Source of the DNA: Methanobrevibacter sp.
GTDB taxonomy: Archaea > Methanobacteriota > Methanobacteria > Methanobacteriales > Methanobacteriaceae
Assembly (NCBI GenBank): GCA_017407115.1
Contig: JAFQXD010000065.1
Span: 1-52,308 of the forward strand
DNA: 52,308 nucleotides
Direction: 5' to 3'
Below the pieces are notes generated by a model that was not told the DNA's origin, made no database searches, and saw only the letters and a program-made list of their open reading frames with translations. Below are positions 6,434-14,869 of this stretch, piece by piece (the first letter of the stretch is position 1; each line of letters opens with the position of its first letter). A program made the translations under genes and the position numbers.

Positions 6434-8305
6434 TTACACTTTAACTGATGAATCCCAGTAGGCAGAACCGATGTAATATCTGTATACAGTAGGTTCAAAT
6501 TTACCAGAACAACCTTTATAGTTAATATCTCCTGCAAAACTAAGTTCAAAATAGATATATCCCAGTTCATCCGTATTATAAAGACTTATACTAGTATCAC
6601 CAAAACAAGAGTTCGAACCAAACTCAAAAGCTGAGTCAACATCTTGAGTGTATTTGTCACTGATATAATATACATATCCGAAACGTGTCCATTGTCCAAA
6701 CGCTTGAGCGGAAATAACTTTATTGCTCAAAATATTGCCCTTTTCATCAATTAAATCAACATCAACCTGAAAGCTCTTTAAATTTCCATCCTTAAATGTG
6801 GCCATTAACATGTTAACCTTGAAACTGGTTTTGAGTTTTAAATCCTCAATTCTAATTGAACTTTTTGAGGATATCGCTTTATAATTTGATGTTCCTGCGA
6901 CATTAACAACTACATTATGAGCAGCTTTACTTAATGATGCAGTGGAAATACTTGCAACACCATTATTGTTTGTTTTGACAGTGAATGTTTTGTATTTATT
7001 GCCAGTATAAACTTTAATAGATACTTTAACACCAGACATTGCATTTCCAGATTCCTTATTTTTGACTGTAACCTTGAATGTCCCAGTTTTATAATTATTT
7101 GTTACTTTTGGAGCAGAAATCTTTAAAGTTGCTTTTGAAACTTTAACAGAACTTGATTTAGCACTCGCAGATACGAATTTAGTATTTTTAATACTGACAA
7201 CAATCTTATGAGTTCCTAAAGATAATGTGGATGCCGAATATTTTGCAATTCCTTTAGCATCAGTTGTTATGGTAACTGAGTTATATTTTTTCCCTGTGTA
7301 AACTTTTAATGTCAATTTAACATTGGACATTGCTTTTTTAGTTTTACTATTAACCACTTTTACTTGGAAATATTTGCCAGATGCATAAGTGGTTGACAAT
7401 GGAGTGGGTGTTAATGTTGCTGAAGCCTTAGAAATCTTAATGTTAGACAATTTTTTAGAAACACCACACGAAACAACAGTCACACTAGCCCAATATGTTC
7501 CGGTTCCAAATGGCATCGAATAAGTAGCAATACCTTTGGAATCAGTAGTTACAGTAGCTGACTTGCCATTTGAAAATGTAATTTTAACTTTTTCATTAGC
7601 CAATACTTGATTAGAGACCAATGAAATCTTTAAAACAGCAGTCCCATAATAATTACCTTCCTGAGTGAGTTTAAAAGAAAGAAGATTCAAAGGAACTGTA
7701 AAATTTCCAACGACATAATCATCCAAAGCCACAGTTTTATTTCCAAACTTAGCATAGATTGATACACCATCATCTACATAAAAACCTGCAGTTAAATAAT
7801 AAAAGCCATAATATGAAGATGGAACATGGAATGTGGCAAGACCATTCAAATCAGTAGTAAGGTTAGTTTGATCAAAATGTTTTTTAGTACCCTCAATTTT
7901 ACCAGTATAAACACTTAACTTCATACCAGATAAGGCAGAACTATCATTTAAATTAGTTAATTTAAAAGTGATATTATCACCATAATTACGAGGAAACTCA
8001 ACAATTTCCAATTTGGCCCTAATTACATCATCATAATCATCCCCCCAATCATCTTCCCAATCATCCTCAGAATCATCTTCCCAATCATCTTCCCAATCAT
8101 CCTCAGAATCATCCTCAGAACTGTCTGTTAAATCAATTTCTATAGAATTTTCTATAGTTTTTAGAGAATTACCAGTATTATCACCAGTTACATCATCCAC
8201 ACCAATAACATCACCAGTTACATTCTCTGTCGCACTTACCGCCGAAACAGCCAATAATGTTACAAGCATGATTGTTAGAATCATTATCTTTTTAAATCGC
8301 AACAT
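6434..8305 (-). CDS. Adhesin-like surface protein with Ig-like repeats
   Basis: Secreted protein of 623 aa. Residues 1-25 form a signal peptide (basic start, ILTIMLVTLLAVSAVSA, cleavage after ATA/VSA). Residues about 60-93 are an extremely acidic tract of EDDW/EDDS tetrapeptides. Then follow at least four Ig-like (Big_1/invasin-type) domains with the recurring pattern TDxxGxAxY/F...G, and a distinct C-terminal domain with two cysteines. Such proteins decorate the Methanobrevibacter surface and are thought to mediate contact with host or partner cells. A GGGAGG site precedes the ATG. Single-gene transcription unit with its own terminator. Confidence 0.88.
   Translation of the reverse strand: MLRFKKIMILTIMLVTLLAVSAVSATENVTGDVIGVDDVTGDNTGNSLKTIENSIEIDLTDSSEDDSEDDWEDDWEDDSEDDWEDDWGDDYDDVIRAKLEIVEFPRNYGDNITFKLTNLNDSSALSGMKLSVYTGKIEGTKKHFDQTNLTTDLNGLATFHVPSSYYGFYYLTAGFYVDDGVSIYAKFGNKTVALDDYVVGNFTVPLNLLSFKLTQEGNYYGTAVLKISLVSNQVLANEKVKITFSNGKSATVTTDSKGIATYSMPFGTGTYWASVTVVSCGVSKKLSNIKISKASATLTPTPLSTTYASGKYFQVKVVNSKTKKAMSNVKLTLKVYTGKKYNSVTITTDAKGIAKYSASTLSLGTHKIVVSIKNTKFVSASAKSSSVKVSKATLKISAPKVTNNYKTGTFKVTVKNKESGNAMSGVKVSIKVYTGNKYKTFTVKTNNNGVASISTASLSKAAHNVVVNVAGTSNYKAISSKSSIRIEDLKLKTSFKVNMLMATFKDGNLKSFQVDVDLIDEKGNILSNKVISAQAFGQWTRFGYVYYISDKYTQDVDSAFEFGSNSCFGDTSISLYNTDELGYIYFELSFAGDINYKGCSGKFEPTVYRYYIGSAYWDSSVKV
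8037..8120 (-). repeat. 12-bp minisatellite coding the acidic tract of the adhesin
   Basis: Seven exact 12-bp units of two types, TCATCTTCCCAA-like and TCATCCTCAGAA-like on the plus strand, encoding W/S-E-D-D tetrapeptides. Unit length is a multiple of three, so copy-number slippage would change protein length without shifting frame. Confidence 0.85.
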
Positions 8306-8396
8306 TGTTTCCTCCCTTAAAAGTCATAATTGACATGTATTTGTCTGAAAATAACATTTAATGTATACTTAAATAATTTTTATATAATTAAATTGT

Positions 8397-8942
8397 CTAC
8401 TCAACCAAAACCCATTCATTATTTCCTAAATGTTTGTATTTATGTCCGTCCGGAGCGTCATGGACTTCACCTGTGTAGATTATCCTTCCTTCTTGAGCAC
8501 TGTAAAATGCTCCTGGATCATCATCTGAGGTAGATGTAACTTCAGGTTCGACCTCTTCTTCCACAACTTCTATATCCTCGGAAGTTGTGTTTTCAGTGAA
8601 GTTATCGTTACCTTCGAATGTACATTCAACTGTATAGTTTCCTGGCTCTTCGTCCACAATCACTTCCGCTATTCCCTCATCATCAGTGAAAGTTACAAAC
8701 GTATTTTCAACTTTACCAGTTTCATTTTTAATTGTAACATTAACAGTTTCATTGTCTATTGGAGTTCCATTTACATCAGAAAGGTTAATTTTAATTGAAT
8801 CTCCCTGATTAAGTGCATCGTTACTCTCAATAGTAATGTTTGCTTTTTGTTTTCCAAAATTAGGCATCACTACAGCCAAACCAATGACAAGCAATGCAAT
8901 AATTGCAATTAATGCAACAATTATAATTCTATTTTTGTCCAA
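8397..8942 (-). CDS. Membrane-anchored Ig-like domain protein
   Basis: Protein of 181 aa. Residues 1-28 are a basic start plus a strong hydrophobic helix (IIIVALIAIIALLVIGLAVV) without a clear cleavage site, so it is probably an N-terminal anchor. Residues about 35-120 form one Ig-like domain (TPIDNETVNVTIKNETGKVE, then TDDEGIAEV and GNYTVECTFEGN). A Glu-rich linker leads to a C-terminal EGRIIYTGEVHDAPDGHKYKH segment that I associate with other Methanobrevibacter surface proteins. It faces outward and may bind wall or partner proteins. Function is not known. Confidence 0.8.
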   Translation of the reverse strand: MDKNRIIIVALIAIIALLVIGLAVVMPNFGKQKANITIESNDALNQGDSIKINLSDVNGTPIDNETVNVTIKNETGKVENTFVTFTDDEGIAEVIVDEEPGNYTVECTFEGNDNFTENTTSEDIEVVEEEVEPEVTSTSDDDPGAFYSAQEGRIIYTGEVHDAPDGHKYKHLGNNEWVLVE

Positions 8943-9060
8943 AATATCACCATAATATCAAGTTTTGAATACATATATGACTTTGATATAATTTAAACCT
9001 ATTTTTTAAGCATTCCAAATCAAATGAAAACATTTATATAATAGTAAGATATAAGTATTA

Positions 9061-9190
9061 TACGATGTGAATTAAATTTCATATTTGTACATGACACAAT
9101 TCAACCATTTTATAATCTCCAAAATGATTAGAATATGTTTCATTGAGGAAGTAGGACTACAAAACTACTTCCAAAACTCCCCCTTTTTTT
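9061..9190 (+). ncRNA. Putative small RNA, copy 1 of a tandem pair
   Basis: About 130 nt, with a clear counterpart at 9334-9459. A TATA box (AAAACATTTATATAAT, 9028-9042) lies at the right distance for a start near TACGAT at 9061. Three stems are shared with copy 2: (i) GAUGUG/CAUAUU, which keeps pairing through G-U where copy 2 has GAUAUG/CAUAUC; (ii) CAUUUU/AAAAUG enclosing a loop with AAUCUCC; (iii) GGAAGUAG/CUACUUCC followed by ACUCCCCCUUUUUUU, a terminator. A 33-codon frame here is not kept in copy 2, so I favour non-coding RNA. Confidence 0.6.
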
Positions 9191-9333
9191 AAAAAATTAA
9201 TATTTTTACGTAATTTTTATAATATACTATTTTTAATATGAAAATCTATTTTTTAAAAAAAAATATGAGAAATATATTTAACACATCATGTAGAAAAACA
9301 ACAAAACTTAAATAGGAATAAAATATAATTATA

Positions 9334-9459
9334 TACGATATGAATTAAATTACATATCTAATAACAAACATCAGTCAACATTTTAAAATCTCCAAAATGT
9401 TCGAAAAGATATTGTTTACTCCGGAAGTAGAATTAACTACTTCCACACTCTCCCTTTTT
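9334..9459 (+). ncRNA. Putative small RNA, copy 2 of a tandem pair
   Basis: Paralogue of the element at 9061-9190, 273 bp downstream. A TATA box (AAAACTTAAATAGG, about 9304-9317) is placed as in copy 1. The three stems are GATATG/CATATC (perfect here), AACATTTT/AAAATGTT (8 bp) around the AAATCTCC loop, and GGAAGTAG/CTACTTCC with CTCTCCCTTTTT after it. Sequence between the stems has diverged, while stems and the loop motif have not. It ends just before the dphB stop and is read in the opposite direction to both flanking genes. Confidence 0.6.
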
Positions 9460-9464
9460 AAAAA

Positions 9465-10256
9465 TTAAACACCATCAAGAATGCTTTCATCTGCTCCAGC
9501 AATTTCTACTAAATATTCTGCTTCAACAATGTGAAGTTTAGATGGAATTATAATGCAGTGAAGCGGACCTCCAAAATCAAAATCAATCAATTCTGAAATT
9601 TTACCTGCCTTAACACAAACGTCCTTTGAACCTACACGGGCAATACCCATCGCCAATGTATCCTCATCAATCAAACCTTCACGATCCAGCTCATTTTTAA
9701 TATTCATAAGATATTCCAGACCCTGATTAACTGTCATATAACGGTCTTTATGGGCCTGTATGTCAAGTAAAACCAAAGTATGCAAATCCATTTTCAGATT
9801 CTCCTCAATTGCTTCGTAAGGAGATTTCGGATAGAAATTATAATCCGGAAACGGAATTGTTGTAACCTTACCGAATTTATAACCCTGAAGTCCTGAAATA
9901 GCTGGTGCTGAGGATAAAATTGAAGATCCATGAATTACCTCATAATCTATTCCCTTTTTTGAACATTGCACCAGAAAATCACTGTGTGTGGTTGCAATCA
10001 ACGGATCACCGCCTGTAACCAAAGCGACATCTGAAGTCTTAGCCTCTTCAATGAATTTGTGTTCCTCTTCAACTTCATTTCTAACTAAAACTTCAATTTC
10101 TTTTCCGATTAGCTCTTCAATGGCTTCAAAACTAGAACCGAATAATCTGGAAGTGAAAAACTCAGCATAAATCTTATCAACATTTTTTAAACATTCCAAA
10201 CCTTTTAAAGAAATGTCTTTTTCATCAAATAATCCTAAACCAACTAAATAAAACAT
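9465..10256 (-). CDS. dphB: Diphthine synthase (diphthamide biosynthesis methyltransferase)
   Basis: DphB uses S-adenosylmethionine to methylate the modified histidine of translation elongation factor 2, making diphthine, an intermediate of diphthamide. The 263-aa length is normal. It shows the tetrapyrrole-methyltransferase-like fold signatures: MFYLVGLGLFDEKDIS at the N-terminus, VTGGDPLIATTHSDF near residue 80-95, and HGSSILSSAPAISGLQGYKFG near 108-130. Its start is only 36 bp from the divergent trm5 start and has no Shine-Dalgarno, so it is probably leaderless. Very sure. Confidence 0.96.
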   Translation of the reverse strand: MFYLVGLGLFDEKDISLKGLECLKNVDKIYAEFFTSRLFGSSFEAIEELIGKEIEVLVRNEVEEEHKFIEEAKTSDVALVTGGDPLIATTHSDFLVQCSKKGIDYEVIHGSSILSSAPAISGLQGYKFGKVTTIPFPDYNFYPKSPYEAIEENLKMDLHTLVLLDIQAHKDRYMTVNQGLEYLMNIKNELDREGLIDEDTLAMGIARVGSKDVCVKAGKISELIDFDFGGPLHCIIIPSKLHIVEAEYLVEIAGADESILDGV

Positions 10257-10292
10257 AATAGATTATATAATAATTTAAACATAATAAATTTT
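10257..10292. promoter_or_regulatory. Compact 36-bp divergent promoter for dphB and trm5
   Basis: Only 36 bp separate the two ATGs and they hold TATA-like sequence in both directions (TTATATAATAATTTAAAC). Each is about 20-30 nt from the opposite ATG and no Shine-Dalgarno is present, so both mRNAs are likely leaderless and the two initiation complexes may compete. Confidence 0.5.
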
Positions 10293-11300
10293 ATGAAATG
10301 CGTGAAAGTTCCATTAAAACAATTAAATGATACCCGTATAACACTAATGGAAAAAGGCCTGATGAGTATGGATTTCAGGATAAAGACAGATGGAGAATTT
10401 GGATACATTCCAATTACTGAAGATGTCAGCGGCTATGAAATTGCTGATGTTGAATTGGAGCCAATGAAAAAGGTTGCCCATAGTTTTTCCGAACTGCTTG
10501 AAGATGAACTGACTTCAGATGAAATAGAAAACCTAAAGACATCATTTGACACAATTGGAGATATTGTAATCTTGGAAATTCCAGATGAACTATACTCAAA
10601 AAGGCAAATAATCGGAGAGGCAGCATACAAATTTACAAAAAGAAAAGCAGTTTACATGAAAAAAAGTGCAATTAAAGGAACAATACGCATTCGTGATTTG
10701 GAATTTTTAGCAGGAACCGATGATTCAATTACGATCCATAAGGAACATGGAGCCCGTTTAAAGTTAGATGTGCGTGAAGTCTATTTTTCACCAAGGCTTG
10801 CAACCGAAAGAAAACGAGTAATGGAAAGCGTCAGAGACGGCGAAAAGATTCTCGACATGTTCTGTGGAATAGGCCCATTTCCAATTGTAATTGCTCGAAA
10901 TAAAAATGTCAAAATTACTGCTGTCGACATTAACGAGTCAGCAATCAGATATTTGAAGGAAAATATTGGGCTGAATAAATTAGCAGGTTCAATCAAACCA
11001 TACTGCGGAGATGTGAGAGAAGTTTCAAAGTCATTTAACTGCAAATTTGATAGAATTATTATGAACCTTCCGGGACTTGCATATACTTTCCTTGATGTTG
11101 CAGTTGATTTAATTGAAGACAGCGGAATAATCAATTATTATGAGTTCTCCAATTCATATGAACAGGGAATAAAACGCCTGGAAAGTGCATGTGAAAAATC
11201 CGAAAAAAAAATAGAGATAATAAATTGCCGAAAAGTTAAATCGACATCACCCGATGAATGGCATGTGGCCATAGACGGAAAAGTCAGTAAAAAAAATTAA
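10293..11300 (+). CDS. trm5: tRNA (guanine37-N1)-methyltransferase Trm5
   Basis: Trm5 methylates N1 of G37 next to the anticodon, preventing frameshifts; in archaea it also starts wyosine synthesis. The 335-aa protein has the class I methyltransferase core with motif I ILDMFCGIGPFP (residues 186-197), acidic post-I VDINESA (211-217), and the NLPGLAYTFL motif (258-267) that replaces NPPY in this family. The N-terminal D1/D2 region (1-150) is present. Translation probably begins on a leaderless mRNA. It converges tightly with the Ig-domain gene, with 2 bp between stops. Confidence 0.95.
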   Translation: MKCVKVPLKQLNDTRITLMEKGLMSMDFRIKTDGEFGYIPITEDVSGYEIADVELEPMKKVAHSFSELLEDELTSDEIENLKTSFDTIGDIVILEIPDELYSKRQIIGEAAYKFTKRKAVYMKKSAIKGTIRIRDLEFLAGTDDSITIHKEHGARLKLDVREVYFSPRLATERKRVMESVRDGEKILDMFCGIGPFPIVIARNKNVKITAVDINESAIRYLKENIGLNKLAGSIKPYCGDVREVSKSFNCKFDRIIMNLPGLAYTFLDVAVDLIEDSGIINYYEFSNSYEQGIKRLESACEKSEKKIEIINCRKVKSTSPDEWHVAIDGKVSKKN

Positions 11301-11302
11301 GG

Positions 11303-12385
11303 TTATTTTACAACCCTTATTTCATTTTTAGCAACACAACCATCATAAGTAATTTTAATGACATGTTTTCCGATTTTTAGATTTTTTGCAATATTGAATG
11401 TTGCAATTCCTTTTGAATTGGTTTTAAGATAATAATTTTTCCCTTTGAATGTAACCTTAACAGTTTGTTTGGAAATAGATTTGCCATTGCGTTTAATTAA
11501 TTGTATTGTGAACTTTGAAGGTTTATTATAAGTCTTTTTGATATTTTTTGTTTTGAATAATGATTTGACAATAATTTTATTTGTTGAATTTTTCTCGCCA
11601 CTGAATACCTTCACGACATAATTTCCAGGTTGACTATTGAATTTGAAACTTGCATATCCTTCATCATCCGTTTTGGCATTAATCTTTTTGCCGTTGAAGA
11701 TAAAAGTCACATTCACATCTTTTCCAACTGAATAGTTAGCTAAATTAAGAATTCTAACCTTATATACATTATCCTTTGAATAGAAAACACTGATATCATT
11801 GCTTTCAATAGCAGCAGGCTTTACACTATTTTCTTTAACAAAATCCAGAAAATCGCGCAATTCTTTTGAATGACCATTACCACAGGGATTATTACAGTAG
11901 GCCTCCCAGGCCTTCTCATAATTTATGACAATATCCTTTGATGGAAAACTGTTGCTATGGTAATCCCACAGATAATTTAAAACTTTTTCCACTTCAGGAG
12001 AACTGAAAGTAGGCATGTCCCCTATTGATGAATTATTTTTAATTAAATCAATAATGTCTGAAAGATTTCCTGAGGAATTGTTTTTAAATAGATTTATGAG
12101 GTCTGAATAACTCATTTGACCATTATTTTTTCTCAAATCAATGACATTATCTTGTGAATAACCATCGTTAGGAGTGATATTTGTTATATTAGAAGGAACT
12201 ACAACCAAATTACCATTTTCATCCAAACTCCAATGATGAGAATTACCTGCAATTGCATCGGCATATCCATCAACATCCCCTTGAGGGTTTAAATCTGTTG
12301 AATTGTCCGAAGCCCAAACGGATGAAGCTCCTGAAAATAATAATATTATAAAAAAAACAATTATGAAAATCTGCTTAACATTCAT
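11303..12385 (-). CDS. Secreted Ig-like repeat protein
   Basis: About 360 aa from the ATG at 12385, which opens a proper signal peptide (MNVKQIFIIVFFIILLFSGA, cleavage after VWA). An ATG at 12412 is less likely because a TATA box (TTTAAATATT) directly precedes it, placing the transcript start near 12390. Residues about 30-180 are Asn/Asp/Ser-rich with DLIKNNSS-type repeats; the last 170 residues carry two Ig-like domains (YSVGKDVNVTFIFNGKKINA...; NKPSKFTIQLIKRNGKSIS...). Probably a cell-surface protein; no enzyme domain seen. Confidence 0.8.
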   Translation of the reverse strand: MNVKQIFIIVFFIILLFSGASSVWASDNSTDLNPQGDVDGYADAIAGNSHHWSLDENGNLVVVPSNITNITPNDGYSQDNVIDLRKNNGQMSYSDLINLFKNNSSGNLSDIIDLIKNNSSIGDMPTFSSPEVEKVLNYLWDYHSNSFPSKDIVINYEKAWEAYCNNPCGNGHSKELRDFLDFVKENSVKPAAIESNDISVFYSKDNVYKVRILNLANYSVGKDVNVTFIFNGKKINAKTDDEGYASFKFNSQPGNYVVKVFSGEKNSTNKIIVKSLFKTKNIKKTYNKPSKFTIQLIKRNGKSISKQTVKVTFKGKNYYLKTNSKGIATFNIAKNLKIGKHVIKITYDGCVAKNEIRVVK

Positions 12386-12457
12386 GATATCCATTATAAT
12401 GTTGTAAAACATAATATTTAAACTTAACAGTTTAAAAAAAAAAGAAAATAAGATTAT

Positions 12458-12784
12458 TTAGAAAATAATCCTGTTACCAGTCCACAAATCATTATCATCG
12501 AAAGCATCAGCTTTCTTTTCATCTTCAAGATATTGTGCTAAATCCCTATATAATTTAACTCTGAAAATATCAGGATAAGCAATATATAACATGTCACCAT
12601 TAGGTCGAGTTTCTTTTACATATGTCAATTGAAACTCAATGATGGTGTCATCTTCCTTATGAAAGTGATGGACCTCATTTGCACATAATATTTTAAAATG
12701 CACAAAATCATCTTTTTCTAACTCGCTAACCAAATCCTCAATCAAAGGAGGCAATTTTCCCTGTTTATTATATTTAATTTCCAT
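12458..12784 (-). CDS. Uncharacterised 108-aa protein
   Basis: Acidic small protein without signal or membrane segments. It has mixed helix and strand character: an N-terminal helix (LPPLIEDLVSELEK), a middle strand region with VHHFHK and IIEFQLTYVKET, and a C-terminal helix with YRDLAQYLEDEKK. A GGGGAT sequence lies a few bases before the ATG, and a TATA-like AATTATTATATAAC sits about 100 nt upstream. I recognise no family. It is flanked by secreted-protein genes but is itself predicted cytoplasmic. Confidence 0.65.
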   Translation of the reverse strand: MEIKYNKQGKLPPLIEDLVSELEKDDFVHFKILCANEVHHFHKEDDTIIEFQLTYVKETRPNGDMLYIAYPDIFRVKLYRDLAQYLEDEKKADAFDDNDLWTGNRIIF

Positions 12785-12949
12785 ACTATATCCCCGATAT
12801 ACTAATTAATTCCCAAGTGCGATATCTTGTTAATTCTAATCAAACGATTGAACTGTATAGAATTTTACATGAGAGTTATATAATAATTTAAATCTACTAA
12901 TTTAAATAATTATACTTTGTTTTTGAAAAAATTGATTTAAAAAAAAAGA

Positions 12950-12977
12950 GCTAGAGCAAAAGTGTTTACACTCTAGC
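12950..12977 (-). terminator. Terminator after the 164-aa secreted protein gene
   Basis: Outer stem GCTAGAG / CTCTAGC enclosing an inner AGTGT/ACACT pairing, followed on the minus strand by TCTTTTTTTTT. It is 24 nt after the stop at 13002. Confidence 0.7.
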
Positions 12978-13001
12978 AAAAAATAATCCGCCAATAATCA
13001 A

Positions 13002-13496
13002 CTATTTCATTATAGCATCAATTAAATCATCAACGCCGTCTACACTATCACTCATTGGTCCGCCTGCAGCATCTATAGAGTCTGTGAAAGCAATTATAGT
13101 GTGATCCGCTCCATCCTTATTGAACACATATACCAATGCATATCCATTATTTCCTGAATATTGCAATAGCTGGTATGAAAAAGCAGCTGTTGTTGAGCCA
13201 CTAGGAGAATAAGTTGTCCTATTTACATTGAAAGAGGTGTCAAATGAGTAACCTTCACTTTGTAAATAAGCATTTGCAACATCACCAGTGTTAATATTTT
13301 CATCGATTATAATTTTATCTCCATCGTCATTGTTGAATGTGATTCCTGTATCATTTTTGTCTACAATTTTTAAATCGCTTGGAACTTCAAAGCTTAAAGA
13401 ACCCACACTTGCATTTTCAGCATATATTGTTGCAACACTCATTGCTAATATAAAAATAACAAAAAGTGCAAATATTGATTTGTTTTTGAATTTCAT
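13002..13496 (-). CDS. Secreted PsbP-like small protein
   Basis: I chose the ATG at 13496 because GAGGAG lies 7 nt before it and it opens a signal peptide (MKFKNKSIFALFVIFILAMS, cleavage after IYA), giving 164 aa. An in-frame ATG at 13559 would add 21 residues without improving the signal. The mature part has SLSFEVPSDLKIVDK, the lipid/secreted PsbP-like opening, and ends with DGVDDLIDAIMK. Methanobrevibacter has many such small secreted proteins. Function unknown. It has its own terminator downstream. Confidence 0.72.
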   Translation of the reverse strand: MKFKNKSIFALFVIFILAMSVATIYAENASVGSLSFEVPSDLKIVDKNDTGITFNNDDGDKIIIDENINTGDVANAYLQSEGYSFDTSFNVNRTTYSPSGSTTAAFSYQLLQYSGNNGYALVYVFNKDGADHTIIAFTDSIDAAGGPMSDSVDGVDDLIDAIMK

Positions 13497-13708
13497 TTTT
13501 AGTCTCCTCAAGTTAAATCCAATGAATATTAGAACCAAAAATTCTAATGTTATTTTCATTTCTAGTTTTTGATTTATATATAATTTTTTAATTTTCCTTA
13601 AAAAAAAAATTGTATAAAATAGATTACTTTAAACAGAATATATCCTAAATGAAGATTTAATGAACATAATCACATTTTTATTTATAGAATTTAAGATTTC
13701 ACCCTACT

Positions 13709-14641
13709 CTAAATCGGGTCAATTATTCCCTTTTCTGTAATGATTCCGGTAATCAATTCCTTTGGAGTTATGTCAAAAGCAGGATTGATGACTTCAGTGC
13801 CTTTCGGGCAAATTCTTGCTCCTCCATAATATCTTACCTCATCACCATCTCTTTCTTCGATAATAGTATCATAAATGTTAATTTCATCATCAAAGGTAGA
13901 ATATGGAGCGGCCACATAAAATGGAATATCATGGTGTTTTGCAGCAAGAGCTACCATAAATGAACCAACCTTATTTACAACGCCTCCTTTTGCAATCCTG
14001 TCAGCACCTATTACAACTTTATCGATTTTTCCCTGTGACATTAAAAATCCTGAAGCCACATCGGGGATCAACTTTACAGGAATATTTTCCTGCTGCATTT
14101 CCCAAACGCTTAAGCTTGCACCCTGACCGCGCGGACGGGTTTCATCACAAATGACATTGATATTTTTACCGGCATCACGTGCTGCTCTAAATACTCCTAA
14201 TGCAGTTCCATAATCAACACATGCAAGAGCTCCCGCATTACAGTGGGTCAGTACAGTGTCTCCATCATCTATTATCTCAGCACCATATTTTCCAATTGCC
14301 CTATTGGTAGCCATATCTTCCTCATACATTTTAAGAGCTTCGGAAAGTGCATCATCATCACTTTTTAATACTCTATCAACAGCCCAAAATAAATTGACAG
14401 CCGTTGGCCTTGCAGCCTTTATTTCTACTGCGGCCTTATCCAAATCAACACCGTGAATATCAGCAAGCGCCATTCCAAAGGCGGCAGATACTCCAATTGC
14501 TGGAGCACCACGTACAGTCATATTTTTAATTGCATTTATAACATCCTGATAATTATCGCAATAAACATAAGTCAATTCATCAGGAAGTTTTCTTTGATCA
14601 ATAAGTTTTAGTCTATTATCTTCCCATTCAAGTGTTTTCAT
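13709..14641 (-). CDS. mtnA: S-methyl-5-thioribose-1-phosphate isomerase
   Basis: MtnA isomerises methylthioribose-1-phosphate to methylthioribulose-1-phosphate in salvage of methylthioadenosine; in methanogens it also serves recycling of 5-deoxyadenosine made by radical SAM enzymes. The 310-aa protein shows MTVRGAPAIGVSAAFGMAL (42-60), THCNAGALA (around 130), ETRPRGQGASLSVWEM (about 166-181) and IGADRIAKGG with VNKVGSF. These match MtnA rather than the ribose-1,5-bisphosphate isomerase or eIF2B relatives, though the latter are close. Stands alone with its own promoter. Sure of the family, fairly sure of the substrate. Confidence 0.9.
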   Translation of the reverse strand: MKTLEWEDNRLKLIDQRKLPDELTYVYCDNYQDVINAIKNMTVRGAPAIGVSAAFGMALADIHGVDLDKAAVEIKAARPTAVNLFWAVDRVLKSDDDALSEALKMYEEDMATNRAIGKYGAEIIDDGDTVLTHCNAGALACVDYGTALGVFRAARDAGKNINVICDETRPRGQGASLSVWEMQQENIPVKLIPDVASGFLMSQGKIDKVVIGADRIAKGGVVNKVGSFMVALAAKHHDIPFYVAAPYSTFDDEINIYDTIIEERDGDEVRYYGGARICPKGTEVINPAFDITPKELITGIITEKGIIDPI

Positions 14642-14679
14642 GTTAACACCTTTTAAAAAAAAATACTGTAAAAATAAGG

Positions 14680-14753
14680 AAAAAAAGCATAATTAAATGT
14701 TAGTTTCTAATTTTGTTTAATGCTTGAGCATTGTTTATAACTATGCTTTTTTT
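14680..14753. other. Structured element: 12-bp inverted repeat enclosing two hairpins
   Basis: AAAAAAAGCATA (14680-14691) pairs exactly with TATGCTTTTTTT (14742-14753). Between them are TTAGtttCTAA and AATGCttgaGCATT, so the transcript could fold as a three-way junction. It ends in seven Ts on either strand. It could be a bidirectional terminator or a ~74-nt RNA; it lacks tRNA T-loop and anticodon features. Confidence 0.45.
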
Positions 14754-14795
14754 ATTAAATAACCCAATAAAGGATTTGATTAGAGACGTATTAAA

Positions 14796-14812
14796 AATAC
14801 ATCTTATGTATT
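14796..14812 (-). terminator. Terminator-like hairpin after the pyrophosphatase gene
   Basis: Inverted repeat AATACAT / ATGTATT with a 3-nt loop, about 60 nt past the stop at 14870. On the minus strand it is followed by TTTAATACG, a weak U-tract. Confidence 0.4.
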
Positions 14813-14869
14813 ATTTTATCAAGTTATCCTTTATAAATTTTTATCTAAAATTGAAAAATTTAGGAAATC

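Noticed and set aside
9091..9192. 33-codon frame inside the first small-RNA-like element
   Set aside because: Its last codons are the terminator T-run, the start is absent and the frame is broken in copy 2, and there is no ribosome binding site.
14680..14753. tRNA gene
   Set aside because: Size and branching are similar, but T-loop, D-loop and anticodon arm features are missing and the outer stem is A/T homopolymeric.
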